Shown: positions 32,673-40,371 of the stretch, one piece after another
Numbering within the stretch: position 1 is the first letter of the stretch
Layout of the letters: every line of letters begins with the position of its first letter
The notes under the pieces: model-generated
Told to the model about the DNA's origin: nothing
Seen by the model: the letters and a program-made list of their open reading frames with translations, nothing else
The model's database searches: none
Assembly: GCF_002850605.1 (NCBI RefSeq)
Contig: NZ_NXGB01000005.1
Coordinates: forward strand, 1-64,000
Reading direction: 5' to 3'
From: Pasteurella oralis
Lineage (GTDB): Bacteria; Pseudomonadota; Gammaproteobacteria; Enterobacterales; Pasteurellaceae
Length of the DNA stretch: 64,000 nt
Program-made: the position numbers and the translations under genes

Positions 32673-33476
32673 ATGGAAATTTCAACTTTACAAATCATAT
32701 TGGTTTTCCTCGTTGCCTGTATGTCCGGTATGGGCTCAATTCTTGATGAGTGGCAAACGCACCGTCCATTAATTGCTTGCACATTAATTGGGTTAGTGCT
32801 TGGTGATATTAAAACTGGCATCATTGTTGGTGGTACACTTGAATTATTAGCATTGGGCTGGATGAACATTGGTGCCGCTCTTGCACCAGATGCAGCGTTA
32901 GCTTCTGTTGTGTCAACGATTCTTGTTATTGTTGGTGGACAAGACATCTCAACGGGGATTGCTATTGCGATTCCATTGGCTGCGGCTGGTCAAGTATTAA
33001 CTTATGTGGTACGTGCGATTACAGTTGGTTTTCAACATGCGGCAGATAATGTAGTGGAAACAGGTGATTTAAATAAATTAGATTGGATTCATCGTTCAGC
33101 ATTGTTATTACAAGCAATGCGTATTGCGATTCCTGCCTTAATCGTTGCGATGACTGCGGGTACAGATACTGTACAAGCTATGCTAAATGCGATTCCACCT
33201 GTTGTGACAACAGGTCTAAAAATTGCAGGTGGCTTTATTGCTGTTGTAGGTTATGCGATGGTCATTAATATGATGCGTGCTGGTCACTTAATGCCTTTCT
33301 TCTATGCTGGTTTTGTTATTGCCGCTTTCACTGAGTTTAACTTAGTTGCTTTAGGGGTATTAGGTGCGATCATGGCAGTACTTTATATCCAACTTCACCC
33401 AAAATACAATCAAAGTAAACAAGTGGTGCAAGTGGTAAGTAATGGTAACAATGAGCTTGATAACAGATTAGATTAA
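32673..33476 (+). CDS. manY: PTS mannose EIIC component ManY
   Basis: Integral membrane subunit that, with IID, forms the sugar channel. At 267 residues it is almost wholly hydrophobic and shows the family segments GMGSILDEWQTHRPL, LGDIKTGIIVGGTLELLALG and AALAPDAALASVVSTI. It is 28 bp after manX and 14 bp before manZ, with a ribosome site GAAAGG. Confidence 0.96.
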   Translation: MEISTLQIILVFLVACMSGMGSILDEWQTHRPLIACTLIGLVLGDIKTGIIVGGTLELLALGWMNIGAALAPDAALASVVSTILVIVGGQDISTGIAIAIPLAAAGQVLTYVVRAITVGFQHAADNVVETGDLNKLDWIHRSALLLQAMRIAIPALIVAMTAGTDTVQAMLNAIPPVVTTGLKIAGGFIAVVGYAMVINMMRAGHLMPFFYAGFVIAAFTEFNLVALGVLGAIMAVLYIQLHPKYNQSKQVVQVVSNGNNELDNRLD

Positions 33477-33490
33477 TAGGAATTACAACA

Positions 33491-34327
33491 ATGACAACTG
33501 AAATGAAAAAAGTAACGCAAAGCGATTTAAACGCAGTAGTACGTCGTTCTAATCTTTTCCAAGGGTCTTGGAACTTTGAACGTATGCAAGCACTTGGATT
33601 TGCTTATTCTATGGTACCTGTTATTAAGCGTTTATATCCAGATCCAGATTCACCAGAACGTAAAGATGCTGTAAAACGTCATTTAGAATTCTTTAATACT
33701 CAGCCATTTGTTGCAGCACCTGTATTAGGTGTAACAATCGCTATGGAAGAAGAGCGAGCTAATGGTAAGCCAATTGATGATGCGGCGATTAACGGGATTA
33801 AAGTAGGTCTTATGGGACCTTTAGCAGGTGTAGGTGATCCAATTTATTGGGGAACTGCTCGTCCAGTATTTGCAGCATTAGGCGCGGGTTTAGCTGTAAA
33901 TGGTAACATTTTAGGACCAATTTTATTCTTTGTGCTTTTCAACCTCGTTCGTTTAGCAACACGTTATTTTGGTGTAACTTATGGTTATAAGAAAGGACTT
34001 GATGTTGTTGGTGATATGAGCGGTGGTTTACTGCAAAAGTTAACGGAAGGTGCGTCAATTCTTGGTTTGTTTATTATGGGGGCGTTAGTCCAAAAATGGA
34101 CGAGTATTAATGTGCCATTTGTAGTTGCAGAAATTCAGATGCAAGATGGTACAATGCGTGTCGAAACCGTACAAACTATTCTGGATAGCTTAATGCCTGG
34201 TTTATTACCATTATTATTAACTTTTGCTTGCATGTGGTTACTTCGTAATCGTGTCAATGCACTGTGGATTATCATTGGCTTCTTTGCAATCGGTATCTTT
34301 GGTGCTTGGACTGGTATTTTAGCCTAG
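33491..34327 (+). CDS. manZ: PTS mannose EIID component ManZ
   Basis: Second membrane subunit of the mannose permease, 278 residues. RSNLFQGSWNFERMQALGFA, GVTIAMEEERANG and GPLAGVGDPIYWGTARPVFA are diagnostic of IID. It completes IIAB-IIC-IID, so the cell can import and phosphorylate mannose and probably glucose, glucosamine or fructose as this broad family does. Confidence 0.96.
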   Translation: MTTEMKKVTQSDLNAVVRRSNLFQGSWNFERMQALGFAYSMVPVIKRLYPDPDSPERKDAVKRHLEFFNTQPFVAAPVLGVTIAMEEERANGKPIDDAAINGIKVGLMGPLAGVGDPIYWGTARPVFAALGAGLAVNGNILGPILFFVLFNLVRLATRYFGVTYGYKKGLDVVGDMSGGLLQKLTEGASILGLFIMGALVQKWTSINVPFVVAEIQMQDGTMRVETVQTILDSLMPGLLPLLLTFACMWLLRNRVNALWIIIGFFAIGIFGAWTGILA

Positions 34328-34366
34328 TCTGTTTGTACTATTATTTTGTTAGAGTGCGCTTTTAAG

Positions 34367-34398
34367 AGGGATGAACGCAGGGTCATCCCTTTTATTTG
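34367..34398 (+). terminator. Terminator after manZ
   Basis: AGGGATGA / TCATCCCT (34367-34374, 34383-34390) with TTTATTTG. It probably lowers rather than blocks transcription into manO-manA. Confidence 0.7.
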
Positions 34399-34443
34399 TA
34401 CAAAATTTACTTTAGTGAGTAAGTTTGTTACTATTTTTGGGCG

Positions 34444-34926
34444 ATGATTACTTCCTTATTGATTATGATTAATACATTACTTCTTACTGGTATTCTTTTG
34501 TTCTTTTTTTATGCACTTTATGATCAATTTGGTATGGATCGCTATAAAGGTAAGACATTATTAAAAGTGCGTTTGCAAAAGCAAGCCAAAAAAGATGCTG
34601 TTATTTTTATTGTTTTGATTATTTTGATTGTTTATCAAGCAAAAACAAGTCTATCTGCGTTGAGTTTATATTTACTTGCCACCTTAATTATCCTTACTGT
34701 TTATGCTGCTTTTATGCGCTCACCTGTATTGATGCTAAAAGAGAACGGCTTTTTCTTCGGTAATATTTACTTTTTATATCAGAACATTCATCAAATAAAT
34801 TTAGCAGAAGACAATATTTTAGTTATTGATATGAAAAGTGGTAAGCGTTTATTAGTGCGTTTGTTAACAGAATTTGATCGTGAACAAGTCATACAATTTT
34901 TTGGTGGTTATAAGAATAGGGAGTAA
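34444..34926 (+). CDS. manO: DUF986-family membrane protein ManO/YobD
   Basis: Inner-membrane protein of 160 residues with about four hydrophobic spans, homologous to E. coli YobD, which also sits next to manXYZ. ALYDQFGMDRYKGKTLL aligns with the YobD N-terminal region, and the soluble C-terminal part ends KSGKRLLVRLLTEFDRE. Function unproven; a role tied to the mannose permease is inferred from repeated neighbourhood. The start is uncertain: an ATG seven codons in (34465) would give a more usual N-terminus. Confidence 0.82.
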   Translation: MITSLLIMINTLLLTGILLFFFYALYDQFGMDRYKGKTLLKVRLQKQAKKDAVIFIVLIILIVYQAKTSLSALSLYLLATLIILTVYAAFMRSPVLMLKENGFFFGNIYFLYQNIHQINLAEDNILVIDMKSGKRLLVRLLTEFDREQVIQFFGGYKNRE

Positions 34927-34928
34927 AA

Positions 34929-36131
34929 ATGGGGATTTATCAGTTAACGGGTAATGTACAACATTATGCTTGGGGTGGGAAAAGCTATATTCCACAGTTA
35001 CTTAATTTAGCTCCAAATCCTAAACAACATTATGCAGAGTGGTGGCTTGGTGCGCATGTCTCTTCTCCTTCATTAATTGAAGTTACAGGTCAGAAACAAT
35101 CATTGATTACATTTTTAGCACAAAAACCGACCGCACTTGGTCAGCAGAGTATTACCAAGTTTGGTCAAGAGTTACCATATTTATTAAAAATTCTTGATGT
35201 AGCTAAACCGCTTTCTATCCAATTACATCCTACGAAGCAACAGGCTGAACTGGGGTTTGCGCAAGAAAATACAAATGGCGTGGATTTAGCTGATCCGAAA
35301 CGAACTTATAAAGATAATAATCATAAGCCTGAAATGATGATTGCGTTATCGGATTTTTGGTTGCTGCATGGTTTTAAGGCAAAAACAAAAATTTTAAAAA
35401 CATTAAAAGCGCGTCCTTCATTACATGTACTTGCGACAAAGCTTGAACAGCAGGATTTACATGATTTTTATGCCGATATTATGCAAGCAGATCAAATCCA
35501 ATTGGTACAATGGTTATTACCTATTATTGAGGAGAATAAAGCCAAATATCAGGCAAATAAACTTGAACTTAATAATCCAGATTATTGGTTATTGTATACT
35601 ATGGAAGCCATGGACATTCCATTAGAAAAATTAGATGCTGGTTTAGTGTGCTTCTATTTATTTAATATTGTGCATTTAAGAAAAGGAGAAGGGATTTTTC
35701 AAGATGCGGGTATTCCTCATGCATATCTACGTGGGCAAAATATTGAATTAATGGCATGTTCAGATAATGTTATTCGTGGTGGTTTAACGCCAAAGCATGT
35801 GGATATTCCTGCGCTGTTAGCAATCATTGATTGCCGTGAAGTGGAGCCTAATATTATTCCAATTGCACCAGAGCAAGCGCGAGTATTTACTTACTCAACG
35901 CCAGCACAAGATTTTGCTTTGACAAATGTTCGTTATGTGCAAGGCGAAATTCATCAATGTCAGGCGCGAAGCGCTGAAATTTTGTTTGTCATGCAAGGAG
36001 AATTGAAAATTTCGCAAAAATCGACCGCACTTAATGTGAAGAAGGGTGAGTCAGTATTCATTGAAAGTGATAGTGAATATCACATTGAAGGGATAGATGA
36101 AGGCTATTGTGTGATTGCTAAGCTACCTTAA
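34929..36131 (+). CDS. manA: Mannose-6-phosphate isomerase, class I
   Basis: Zinc enzyme that converts mannose 6-phosphate, the product of the PTS just upstream, to fructose 6-phosphate. QHYAWGGKSYIPQLL, the zinc motif KPLSIQLHPTKQQAELGF, NHKPEMMIALSDFWLLHGF and GIPHAYLRGQNIELMACSDN are all family signatures; 400 residues. It starts 2 bp after manO. Two uptake signals lie within (35130 and 36024), each encoding Thr-Ala-Leu. Confidence 0.96.
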   Translation: MGIYQLTGNVQHYAWGGKSYIPQLLNLAPNPKQHYAEWWLGAHVSSPSLIEVTGQKQSLITFLAQKPTALGQQSITKFGQELPYLLKILDVAKPLSIQLHPTKQQAELGFAQENTNGVDLADPKRTYKDNNHKPEMMIALSDFWLLHGFKAKTKILKTLKARPSLHVLATKLEQQDLHDFYADIMQADQIQLVQWLLPIIEENKAKYQANKLELNNPDYWLLYTMEAMDIPLEKLDAGLVCFYLFNIVHLRKGEGIFQDAGIPHAYLRGQNIELMACSDNVIRGGLTPKHVDIPALLAIIDCREVEPNIIPIAPEQARVFTYSTPAQDFALTNVRYVQGEIHQCQARSAEILFVMQGELKISQKSTALNVKKGESVFIESDSEYHIEGIDEGYCVIAKLP

Positions 36132-36143
36132 TCAATTAGTCAT

Positions 36144-36189
36144 AAAAGGGCTAACATCTGATAGGGACAACGATGTTAGCCTTTTATTT
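36144..36189. terminator. Terminator between manA and argA
   Basis: GGCTAACATC / GATGTTAGCC (36149-36158, 36172-36181) with AAAA and TTTT extensions; it can serve both convergent genes. Confidence 0.85.
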
Positions 36190-36192
36190 TGC

Positions 36193-37503
36193 CTAGTGCA
36201 ATTTGAGTATTAATATCTTTGAGCGACGCTGATAATTGTAATGTTGGCGTTTTTTGAGTGGCAAATCTTCGAGCTGAGCAAGTTGAAAACCACGTTCTTG
36301 AAACCAATGTACAGTTCGTGTAGTGAGTACGAAAAGTTTTTCAATCCCCAGTTGCTTTGCTCGTTTTTGAATTGCTGCAAATAAAATATCACCACGAGAT
36401 GAATTACGGTAATCAGGGTGAACAGCAACACATGCCATTTCTGCCATTTTCTCTGTTGGGTAACTATTTAAGGCTGCACAGGCAATCACAACGCCGTCGC
36501 GATCAATGATAGTGTAATTATCAATTTCCATTTCTAATTGCTCACGTGAACGTTTTACTAAAATGCCTTGTTGTTCGAGTGGGCGGATGAGTTCAAGTAA
36601 AGCGGGAATATCTGCTACTGTTGCACAACGAATCGTTTCTGAAAGCTCAATAGAAAGTTGTGTACCAACACCATCACGAGTAAATAATTCTTGTAATAAC
36701 GCCCCGTCTTCTTCATAGCTGATTAAATGAGCACGTTTAACACCGTTGCGACATACTTCAATTGCCGCTTGTAAGAATCTGGCTTGTGAACTGTGATATT
36801 GGTTTTGGGTAATTAATTGGTTGAGATGGTTTTCTGCTTCTTGTGGCAAGAGATCGCTAATCCGTTGTTTTTCGGGATCTAAGATACCTTGTTCAACAGT
36901 AAAACCAATGAGTTTCTCTGCTTTTAATTTTATTGCAACTTGTGTCGCGATATCTTCAAAAGGCAGATTAAAGCTTTCGCCTGTGACAGAGGGCGCGATT
37001 GGACCAATTAAGACAATTGCATCTCGCTCTAATTGTTGTTGGATACTTTCAATATTCACACGACGAATCTTGCCACTGAGTTGATAGTCAATGCCATCAT
37101 CAACGCCAATTGGTTGCGCTAAAATAAAATTACCAGTGACAACATCAATTAATGGTGAGTGAGGTAAGCGTAATGATAATCGTGAATTAATATCATAGTT
37201 TAGTTTCCCTACAGCCTGTTTAACCAATTCTAAGCAAGCTAAATCAGTCACTCGAATATTTTTGTGATAAAGCGATTCGATTTGGTGTTGCTGTAGCAGT
37301 TGATTAATTTGATAGCGAGCACCGAATACGAGAACTAGTTTAATACCTAAGCTATGTAATAAGCTGATATCGTTAATAATATTGACAAAATTGGGACAAG
37401 CAATTGTATCGCCATCAAGCATGATAACAAAGGTTTTCCCTCTATGCATATTGACATAAGGTGTAGATTGTCTAAACCAATGAACTAATTCTGTGCTACG
37501 CAT
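36193..37503 (-). CDS. argA: Amino-acid N-acetyltransferase (N-acetylglutamate synthase) ArgA
   Basis: First enzyme of arginine synthesis: acetylates glutamate with acetyl-CoA. The N-terminal 290 residues are the amino-acid-kinase-like regulatory domain that binds arginine ([32 protein letters not shown]). The C-terminal GNAT domain holds [20 protein letters not shown]. Normal length at 436. Two ARG boxes in the promoter indicate repression on top of feedback inhibition. It is convergent with manA. Confidence 0.95.
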   Translation of the reverse strand: MRSTELVHWFRQSTPYVNMHRGKTFVIMLDGDTIACPNFVNIINDISLLHSLGIKLVLVFGARYQINQLLQQHQIESLYHKNIRVTDLACLELVKQAVGKLNYDINSRLSLRLPHSPLIDVVTGNFILAQPIGVDDGIDYQLSGKIRRVNIESIQQQLERDAIVLIGPIAPSVTGESFNLPFEDIATQVAIKLKAEKLIGFTVEQGILDPEKQRISDLLPQEAENHLNQLITQNQYHSSQARFLQAAIEVCRNGVKRAHLISYEEDGALLQELFTRDGVGTQLSIELSETIRCATVADIPALLELIRPLEQQGILVKRSREQLEMEIDNYTIIDRDGVVIACAALNSYPTEKMAEMACVAVHPDYRNSSRGDILFAAIQKRAKQLGIEKLFVLTTRTVHWFQERGFQLAQLEDLPLKKRQHYNYQRRSKILILKLH

Positions 37504-37513
37504 GTTGTATCTC

Positions 37514-37552
37514 TTTTAATAATTATTCATTTAAATTGAATTTATATTCATT
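37514..37552 (-). promoter_or_regulatory. Tandem ARG boxes in the argA promoter
   Basis: Box 1 TTAAT-AATT-ATTCA (37516-37529, one mismatch) and box 2 TGAAT-TTAT-ATTCA (37537-37550, perfect) have centres 21 bp apart, the canonical spacing for an ArgR hexamer. On the minus strand a -35 TTGCAC and -10 TAAATT fall so that box 2 covers the -10 element. Confidence 0.85.
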
Positions 37553-37581
37553 TGTATAAATGTGCAAGTAGAAATTGATAC

Positions 37582-37620
37582 ACATAAAAAATGCGATGAA
37601 TTTTCATCGCATTTTATGTC
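37582..37620 (-). terminator. Terminator downstream of grxA
   Basis: Long dyad ACATAAAA...ATGCGATGA / TCATCGCATTTTATGT with its T-run on the minus strand, placed between grxA and the argA promoter. Confidence 0.8.
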
Positions 37621-37628
37621 GCTACAGT

Positions 37629-37892
37629 TTAGGTAATCACATTAAATTGTGCTTTCATTAACGCTTCAAAATCGGTACAGCCACCAATTGGTTTTTCATC
37701 AATAAAAATTTGTGGCACAGTTTCTACTGGTTTACCAACGGATTTAGATAAATCCGCTTTGGTAATACCTTCAGCTACGATATCAACGTAGCGATAATCA
37801 AAGTCAGTCATCGTTTCTTTTAATTTTTCTGCTAAATTTTTAGCACGTACGCAATATGGACAGCCTGAGCGACCAAAGATAACAACAAACAT
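37629..37892 (-). CDS. grxA: Glutaredoxin 1
   Basis: Small glutathione-dependent disulfide reductase that supplies electrons to ribonucleotide reductase. The redox pair is C11-P-Y-C14 in GRSGCPYCVRAKNLAEKL. The cis-proline loop VETVPQIFID and the GGCTDF glutathione contact follow. At 87 residues it matches GrxA rather than GrxC or the longer monothiol type. It is divergent from rimK, a pairing also found in enterobacteria. Confidence 0.94.
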   Translation of the reverse strand: MFVVIFGRSGCPYCVRAKNLAEKLKETMTDFDYRYVDIVAEGITKADLSKSVGKPVETVPQIFIDEKPIGGCTDFEALMKAQFNVIT

Positions 37893-38051
37893 ATTATTTC
37901 CTCTTTTGAGTTGAAAACAAACAATTTAGTTTCGTTTAAATCGGACTATTCTACCTTATGCAAAGAAAAAGAATAAACTATTTTTCAGCATAAGCTTGAT
38001 GAGTATAATATAACAATTTGTTATGTGGCTTTTTCTTGCTATTGAATGGTT

Positions 38052-38966
38052 ATGAAATTATTAATGTTATGCCGTGAGCCTCGCCTCTATAGCTGCCAGC
38101 GTTTAAAAGAAGCTGCCGAGAGTAGTGGGCATCAAATGGATATTTTTGATCCAAATCGTTGTTTATTGAAATTAACAGAAAATCGACCGCACTTTGAATT
38201 GTATTATCAAACAAATATGGAGGTCGAACCTGTACTATTACCGCAATATGATGCTGTTATTCCTCGTTTTGGTACATTAAGTACTAAAATGGGATGTGCA
38301 GTATTACGCCATTTTGCAGCAAAGAAGGTACCCTGTTTGAATTCGGCACAGGCATTTTTGAAAGCAAGAGATAAATGGTTAAGTTTGCAAATTTTAGCTG
38401 AAAGTGGCATTCATGTTCCGACATCATTGTTATCAGGTTCCGAATTTCACGCAAGTTGTGCGATAGCACAAATTGCGTCGCCAACAATTTTAAAGACGCT
38501 ATCTGGTGCACAGGGCATTGGCGTAATTTTAGCGGAGAAAAAACAAAGTGCGGTGAGTATTTTAGAAACATTAAAGCAAGCAGATGTGCCCGTTCTCACC
38601 CAAGAATTTATTGAAGAAGCGAATGGTAGTGATGTGCGTTGTTTTGTGATTGGTGAACGTGTTGTGGCTTGTATGCAACGAATTGGACAGAATGGCGAAT
38701 TTCGTGCTAATTTTCATCGTGGTGGCTTAGCTGAAAAAATAACTTTATCTGAACAAGAAAGGGCGATTGCAGTACAAGCAACACAAGCATTAGGCTTGGA
38801 AGTGGCGGGTGTTGATTTAATTCGTTCAAAACGTGGTCCATTAGTATTGGAAGTGAATGCGAGTCCCGGTTTAGAAATGATCGAGAAAACGAGTGGTATT
38901 GATATTGCGTTGCAGATGATAGTTTATCTTGAAAAGAAATGCAAAGTAGCGCAAAGTGCGGTATAA
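38052..38966 (+). CDS. rimK: ATP-grasp ligase RimK (ribosomal protein S6 glutamate ligase)
   Basis: Adds glutamate residues to the C-terminus of ribosomal protein S6; E. coli RimK also makes poly-alpha-glutamate. The ATP-grasp fold is shown by RARDKW-type helix ([18 protein letters not shown]), [16 protein letters not shown] and [20 protein letters not shown]. The start at 38052 matches the family N-terminus; an ATG two codons earlier (38046) is also possible. Three uptake signals lie inside, one of them forming the C-terminal Gln-Ser-Ala-Val just before the stop. Confidence 0.9.
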   Translation: MKLLMLCREPRLYSCQRLKEAAESSGHQMDIFDPNRCLLKLTENRPHFELYYQTNMEVEPVLLPQYDAVIPRFGTLSTKMGCAVLRHFAAKKVPCLNSAQAFLKARDKWLSLQILAESGIHVPTSLLSGSEFHASCAIAQIASPTILKTLSGAQGIGVILAEKKQSAVSILETLKQADVPVLTQEFIEEANGSDVRCFVIGERVVACMQRIGQNGEFRANFHRGGLAEKITLSEQERAIAVQATQALGLEVAGVDLIRSKRGPLVLEVNASPGLEMIEKTSGIDIALQMIVYLEKKCKVAQSAV

Positions 38967-38998
38967 AATTCAATGATTTTAATATGTAGGAGCCATAA

Positions 38999-39538
38999 AT
39001 GATTATTTATTTACATGGGTTTGATTCAAGTAGCCCGGGCAATTATGAAAAAGTAATGCAATTAAAGTTTGTTGACGATGATGTACGTTTTATTAATTAT
39101 AGTACTTTACACCCACGTCATGATATGCAGTTTTTATTAAAAGAAGTACATAAATTAATTGCTGAAAGTAAAGATCCGGTGCCTTTAATTTGTGGTGTAG
39201 GTTTAGGCGGTTATTGGTCTGAACGGATAGGTTTTTTATGTGACATTAAGCAGGCTATTTTTAATCCTAATTTATTCCCTTATGAGAACATGCAGGGCAA
39301 GATAGATCGCCCAGAAGAATATGAAGATATTGCAACGAAATGTGTTGAAAACTTTCGGGAAAAAAATCGGGGTAATTGTTTAGTCTTTTTATCAAAAGAA
39401 GATGGTATTCTTGATTCACAGCGTAGTGCTGATGTGTTATCACCATTCTATGAAATTGTATGGGACGAAGTAGAAACCCATAAATTTAAGAAAATTTCTC
39501 ATCACTTACAAAAGATCAAAGCATTTAAGCAAAGTTAA
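38999..39538 (+). CDS. ycfP: YcfP/UPF0227 family alpha/beta-hydrolase-fold protein
   Basis: A 179-residue cytosolic protein very close to E. coli Ycf[22 protein letters not shown], the nucleophile-elbow region [27 protein letters not shown] and [14 protein letters not shown] are conserved. The expected hydrolase elbow GxSxG reads GVGLG, so the catalytic serine is absent, as in the rest of the family; enzymatic activity is therefore doubtful. Preceded by TAGGAG. It follows rimK by 32 bp and may be cotranscribed. Confidence 0.88.
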   Translation: MIIYLHGFDSSSPGNYEKVMQLKFVDDDVRFINYSTLHPRHDMQFLLKEVHKLIAESKDPVPLICGVGLGGYWSERIGFLCDIKQAIFNPNLFPYENMQGKIDRPEEYEDIATKCVENFREKNRGNCLVFLSKEDGILDSQRSADVLSPFYEIVWDEVETHKFKKISHHLQKIKAFKQS

Positions 39539-39563
39539 TTAAACTATATACATACTGAATTCA

Positions 39564-39597
39564 AATAAAAGGACGAAAATTTTTGTCCTTTTATTGT
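39564..39597 (+). terminator. Terminator of the rimK-ycfP unit
   Basis: AATAAAAGGAC / GTCCTTTTATT around GAAAATTTTT. Confidence 0.85.
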
Positions 39598-40371
39598 TGA
39601 CTAAAAACTACCTGCTATAAAGGTGAATTTCTGCTACCCATTAACATCCCTTTCTTTTGAATGTACTTATTGCTTTTAGACTTTGTTTTTAAAATGTAAA
39701 TAGACAATTTTTTAGTAGTTAGGTTTTTTCTTCAACGTCTGATTCACAGTATGATAAATGGTTTCTTAATTTATAGACATAATTTTTAGATACATAACTT
39801 ACACTCTTTTGGGAAATGTCAACGCTCCTTTTTGAAAGTCAATTTTACTTGCTTGCGGTAAGACTCTGTTTAACTCGTATCACAAATCAGCAAATCATAT
39901 ATTCCAGCTTTTTCTGAACAGCATATAGACATTAGAATATTTGAACATTATTGACCGCTCTTTTATTGTCATTGTGATTTGAGTCAATTAAGATTCGTTT
40001 GGTCGTTTTTGATACAATTTCTACTTATTCTTTAAAATGAAGGTTATAATATAAAAATAGTTTTCATTTGCTTTTATTACATGCAAATAGATATATTTTG
40101 ACTTTTTTTTGACGGTTTGAAAGGAATAGATCTTGGGAAGAAAACAGCTACCTAAAAAGTATTCTTTTTTGCGTTTTGTGAGAGAAATCACTATCTTTCT
40201 CTAAAAAAATCTAATAATATTTATAAAATTTGTTAAAAATTTGTGAAGTGCTTTTGTTTAAGCAAATCTTGCACAAATTGTATTCAATTTTATCAATTTA
40301 GTTATTAATTCATCGTTTAATCTTAATTAAGATTGAGCTTACTTTTAACTTAACAAAATAAGGAAAAGACT
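39598..40371 (+). promoter_or_regulatory. Long gene-free control region upstream of aceE
   Basis: About 770 bases of AT-rich DNA without a supportable gene. It contains a partial CRP-like site TGTGA-N6-TCAAT (39973-39988), a degenerate uptake signal (GACCGCTCTT near 39954), a possible 23-codon leader at 40133-40204, and a perfect 16-bp palindrome (40319-40334). No pdhR is present, unlike the enterobacterial pdhR-aceEF-lpd arrangement. The length suggests several promoters or an untranslated regulatory RNA, but nothing specific was recognised. Confidence 0.5.
40319..40334. promoter_or_regulatory. Perfect 16-bp palindrome before aceE
   Basis: AATCTTAATTAAGATT reads the same on both strands and lies 37 bp before the aceE start. 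Its size and symmetry are those of a dimeric repressor site. It does not match the PdhR box (AATTGGT-N3-ACCAATT). Chance in AT-rich DNA is possible. Confidence 0.45.

Noticed and set aside
38999-39538. Esterase call for the YcfP-like protein.
   Set aside because: The nucleophile elbow reads GVGLG without serine, so an active hydrolase is not supported.
40133-40204. Possible 23-codon gene upstream of aceE.
   Set aside because: TTG start and too short to judge without expression data; mentioned in the region's finding but not called as a gene.
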